NCBI RefSeq assembly: GCF_001651875.1
Contig: NZ_LNQB01000073.1
Span: 372,001-436,000, forward strand
Direction of reading: 5' to 3'
Origin: Sinorhizobium saheli
GTDB taxonomy: Bacteria > Pseudomonadota > Alphaproteobacteria > Rhizobiales > Rhizobiaceae
DNA: 64,000 nucleotides
This document shows, one piece after another, positions 62,993 through 64,000 of the stretch (within the stretch, counting starts at the first letter, position 1; each line of letters opens with the position of its first letter). A program made the position numbers and the translations under genes. Under the pieces are notes generated by a model. It was not told the origin of the DNA and did not search any database. It saw nothing but the letters and a program-made list of their open reading frames with translations.

Positions 62993-63367
62993 ATGCTGCG
63001 TTGCCTCGCGATCGTTCTTCTCTTCCTGTCGGCACCTTTGAGCGGCGGGCTCGCCACCGCCGCGCAGGTTCACGACGCAGCCGCAGCGAGCATCGGCGAG
63101 CATCGCCAGGCCGCGATGACGGCCCACCATCGCCACGCTCCCGAAAGACCGAGCCTTTCCTGCGAGCAAGCGGAGCACTGCAAGCACCCTGCGACGGCCG
63201 TCCACCCGTTTCTCTGTTCGGCCTGCGTGGCGATCGGCGCGACGCCGGTGGGGCTGACGGGCGCTGGAAGCGTCTCGGAGCGGCTTCTGCCGGGCCCGCA
63301 GCACGCGCTTCAGACGCTGCGTCTGAGGCCGCGGTCGCCGCCTCCCAAACCGCCCTTCTCCATCTGA
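62993..63367 (+). CDS. secreted His/Cys-rich protein (DUF2946-like)
   Basis: The 124-residue product has a signal peptide (LAIVLLFLSAPLSGGLATA). A mature part follows with clustered His and Cys: TAHHRHAPERPSLSC, AEHCKHP, VHPFLCSACVAIGA. A Pro/Arg-rich end reads RPRSPPPKPPF. That layout resembles DUF2946-type periplasmic proteins thought to handle copper or other metals, but the match is by eye. It lies 142 nt before a DUF305 gene on the same strand, and the pair may act together in periplasmic metal handling. No transporter or regulator is visible beside it. Confidence 0.7.
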   Translation: MLRCLAIVLLFLSAPLSGGLATAAQVHDAAAASIGEHRQAAMTAHHRHAPERPSLSCEQAEHCKHPATAVHPFLCSACVAIGATPVGLTGAGSVSERLLPGPQHALQTLRLRPRSPPPKPPFSI

Positions 63368-63509
63368 CGACGCATGTCCGGTCGGATAGCGAGCAACAGG
63401 CCGCTCCCTCGAGGGAGGCCCCGGCCTTGGCGCCCGCGGTCCGCAGCCGGACATTCCCTGGCGCGGACAAGGCTCCGCGCCACCAGGACAACGATGGAAA
63501 GGAAATATC

Positions 63510-63890
63510 ATGTCCCTGAAAGGCTTCACGGCCGCCCTGCTGCTGGCCGCCTTCGCCGCTGCCCCGGCGCTGGCGCAGGAAAGCGGTCACGAGAATATGG
63601 ATCACGGTTCCATGGAGATGGCGGCGGGCGACGCATCGCCGTCGAGCAAGGCCTTCGCCGAGGCAAACGCGAAGATGCACAAAGACATGGACATCGTCTT
63701 CAGCGGCAACGCCGACGTCGATTTCGTGCGCGGCATGATCGCCCACCACCAGGGGGCGATCGACATGGCAAAGGTCGAGCTTCAATACGGCAAGGACGAA
63801 GCGATCCGGAAGCTCGCCGCAGACATCATCAAGGCCCAGGAGGGCGAGATCAAGGTGATGAAGGAATGGCTTGCCGAGAACGGCGGCTAG
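63510..63890 (+). CDS. secreted DUF305 family protein
   Basis: The 126-residue product has a signal peptide (MSLKGFTAALLLAAFAAAPALA). A Met/His-rich segment ENMDHGSMEMAAG follows, then the DUF305 domain with FVRGMIAHHQGAIDMAKVELQYG, where the His-His pair and the Met residues are family signature positions. DUF305 proteins are ferritin-like four-helix periplasmic proteins, several linked to copper tolerance (CopM group). AAAGGA precedes the ATG. The stop is followed at once by a dispersed repeat. Confidence 0.85.
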   Translation: MSLKGFTAALLLAAFAAAPALAQESGHENMDHGSMEMAAGDASPSSKAFAEANAKMHKDMDIVFSGNADVDFVRGMIAHHQGAIDMAKVELQYGKDEAIRKLAADIIKAQEGEIKVMKEWLAENGG

Positions 63891-63989
63891 AGCTGGATGC
63901 GCTCACATTTCGTTCGCGCCACCGCTCTATCCGTTTGTTCTTGCCGCATTCGTGCGACGTCAGGTGATCCCACCTGACTGCAAAATGCT
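63891..63989 (-). repeat. dispersed intergenic repeat, copy 2 (inverted relative to 1870)
   Basis: The reverse complement matches 1870-1967, including the dyad GTCAGGTG-GGAT-CACCTGAC, perfect here, and GGCGCGAACG. Like the first copy it abuts a stop codon (DUF305 here, moaB there), though the strand of the adjacent gene relative to the element differs. Confidence 0.75.
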
Positions 63990-64000
63990 TTAGCTCAATC

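Overview
The window is a high-GC alphaproteobacterial chromosome segment. Gene content and order point to a Sinorhizobium/Ensifer-type rhizobium. The supporting signs are a corA-kup pair, two adjacent LuxR solos, a De Ley-Doudoroff sugar operon, a CIRCE-controlled groESL pair, a hisS-hisZ-hisG operon, an ATP synthase F0 operon with separate b and b' genes, a GTTC-N7-GTTC LexA box and several rhizobial palindromic intergenic repeats. The genus comes from remembered synteny, not from a search. No rRNA, tRNA, CRISPR array, transposase, prophage or integrase was seen, so this is core chromosome rather than an island.

Layout. 1-5.2 kb: TPR protein (cut by the window edge), ispE, moaB, a degenerate glycosyltransferase, an SOS-box-preceded radical SAM protein, rnhB. 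5.3-8.1 kb: minus-strand F0 operon atpI-atpB-atpE-atpF'-atpF with a consensus promoter and a terminator. 8.3-14.4 kb: SleB-type hydrolase, corA-kup, Mrp-type ATPase. 14.9-16.8 kb: two LuxR solos. 16.9-22.9 kb: an IclR repressor divergent from SDR, dgoK, KDPGal aldolase, SMP-30 lactonase and an IlvD/Edd dehydratase. Together these make a complete oxidative sugar route to pyruvate and glyceraldehyde-3-phosphate. 23.4-27.5 kb: periplasmic PRC-barrel protein, c-di-GMP phosphodiesterase, PAS-PAS-receiver protein. 27.9-30.1 kb: mutL and a DUF2093 gene. 30.3-34.9 kb: lipid A/Kdo block (CysQ-like phosphatase, DUF4170, waaA, HAD phosphatase, lpxK) interrupted by a four-copy 58-bp tandem repeat. 35-43.5 kb: pmbA, Kef-type antiporter, patatin, rsmD, rluB-like, tadA, GNAT, lipoprotein. 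43.6-50.9 kb: ileS, ribF, HAD-IIA hydrolase, chrA and a rhodanese-ChrB fusion. 51-53.2 kb: groES-groEL. 53.6-58.6 kb: MHYT-PAS-GGDEF-EAL protein, ferredoxin reductase-like flavoprotein, GST. 58.8-62.2 kb: hisS-hisZ-hisG. 62.4-63.9 kb: small PAS-like protein, a His/Cys-rich secreted protein and a DUF305 protein.

The observations I find most worth checking are these: the LexA box in front of the SplB-like radical SAM gene; the 58-bp tandem hairpin array whose last unit supplies the 3' end of waaA; the paired LuxR solos that have lost acyl-homoserine-lactone contact residues; the receiver protein with PAS domains but no kinase; and the secreted His/Cys-rich plus DUF305 pair. Several housekeeping proteins lack a textbook motif (Mrp without CPxC, IleRS without its zinc-ribbon cysteines, GT2 without DxD, a degenerate GGDEF, a degenerate Kef nucleotide-binding glycine motif). 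Most minus-strand and plus-strand shadow reading frames are by-products of high GC and were left out.
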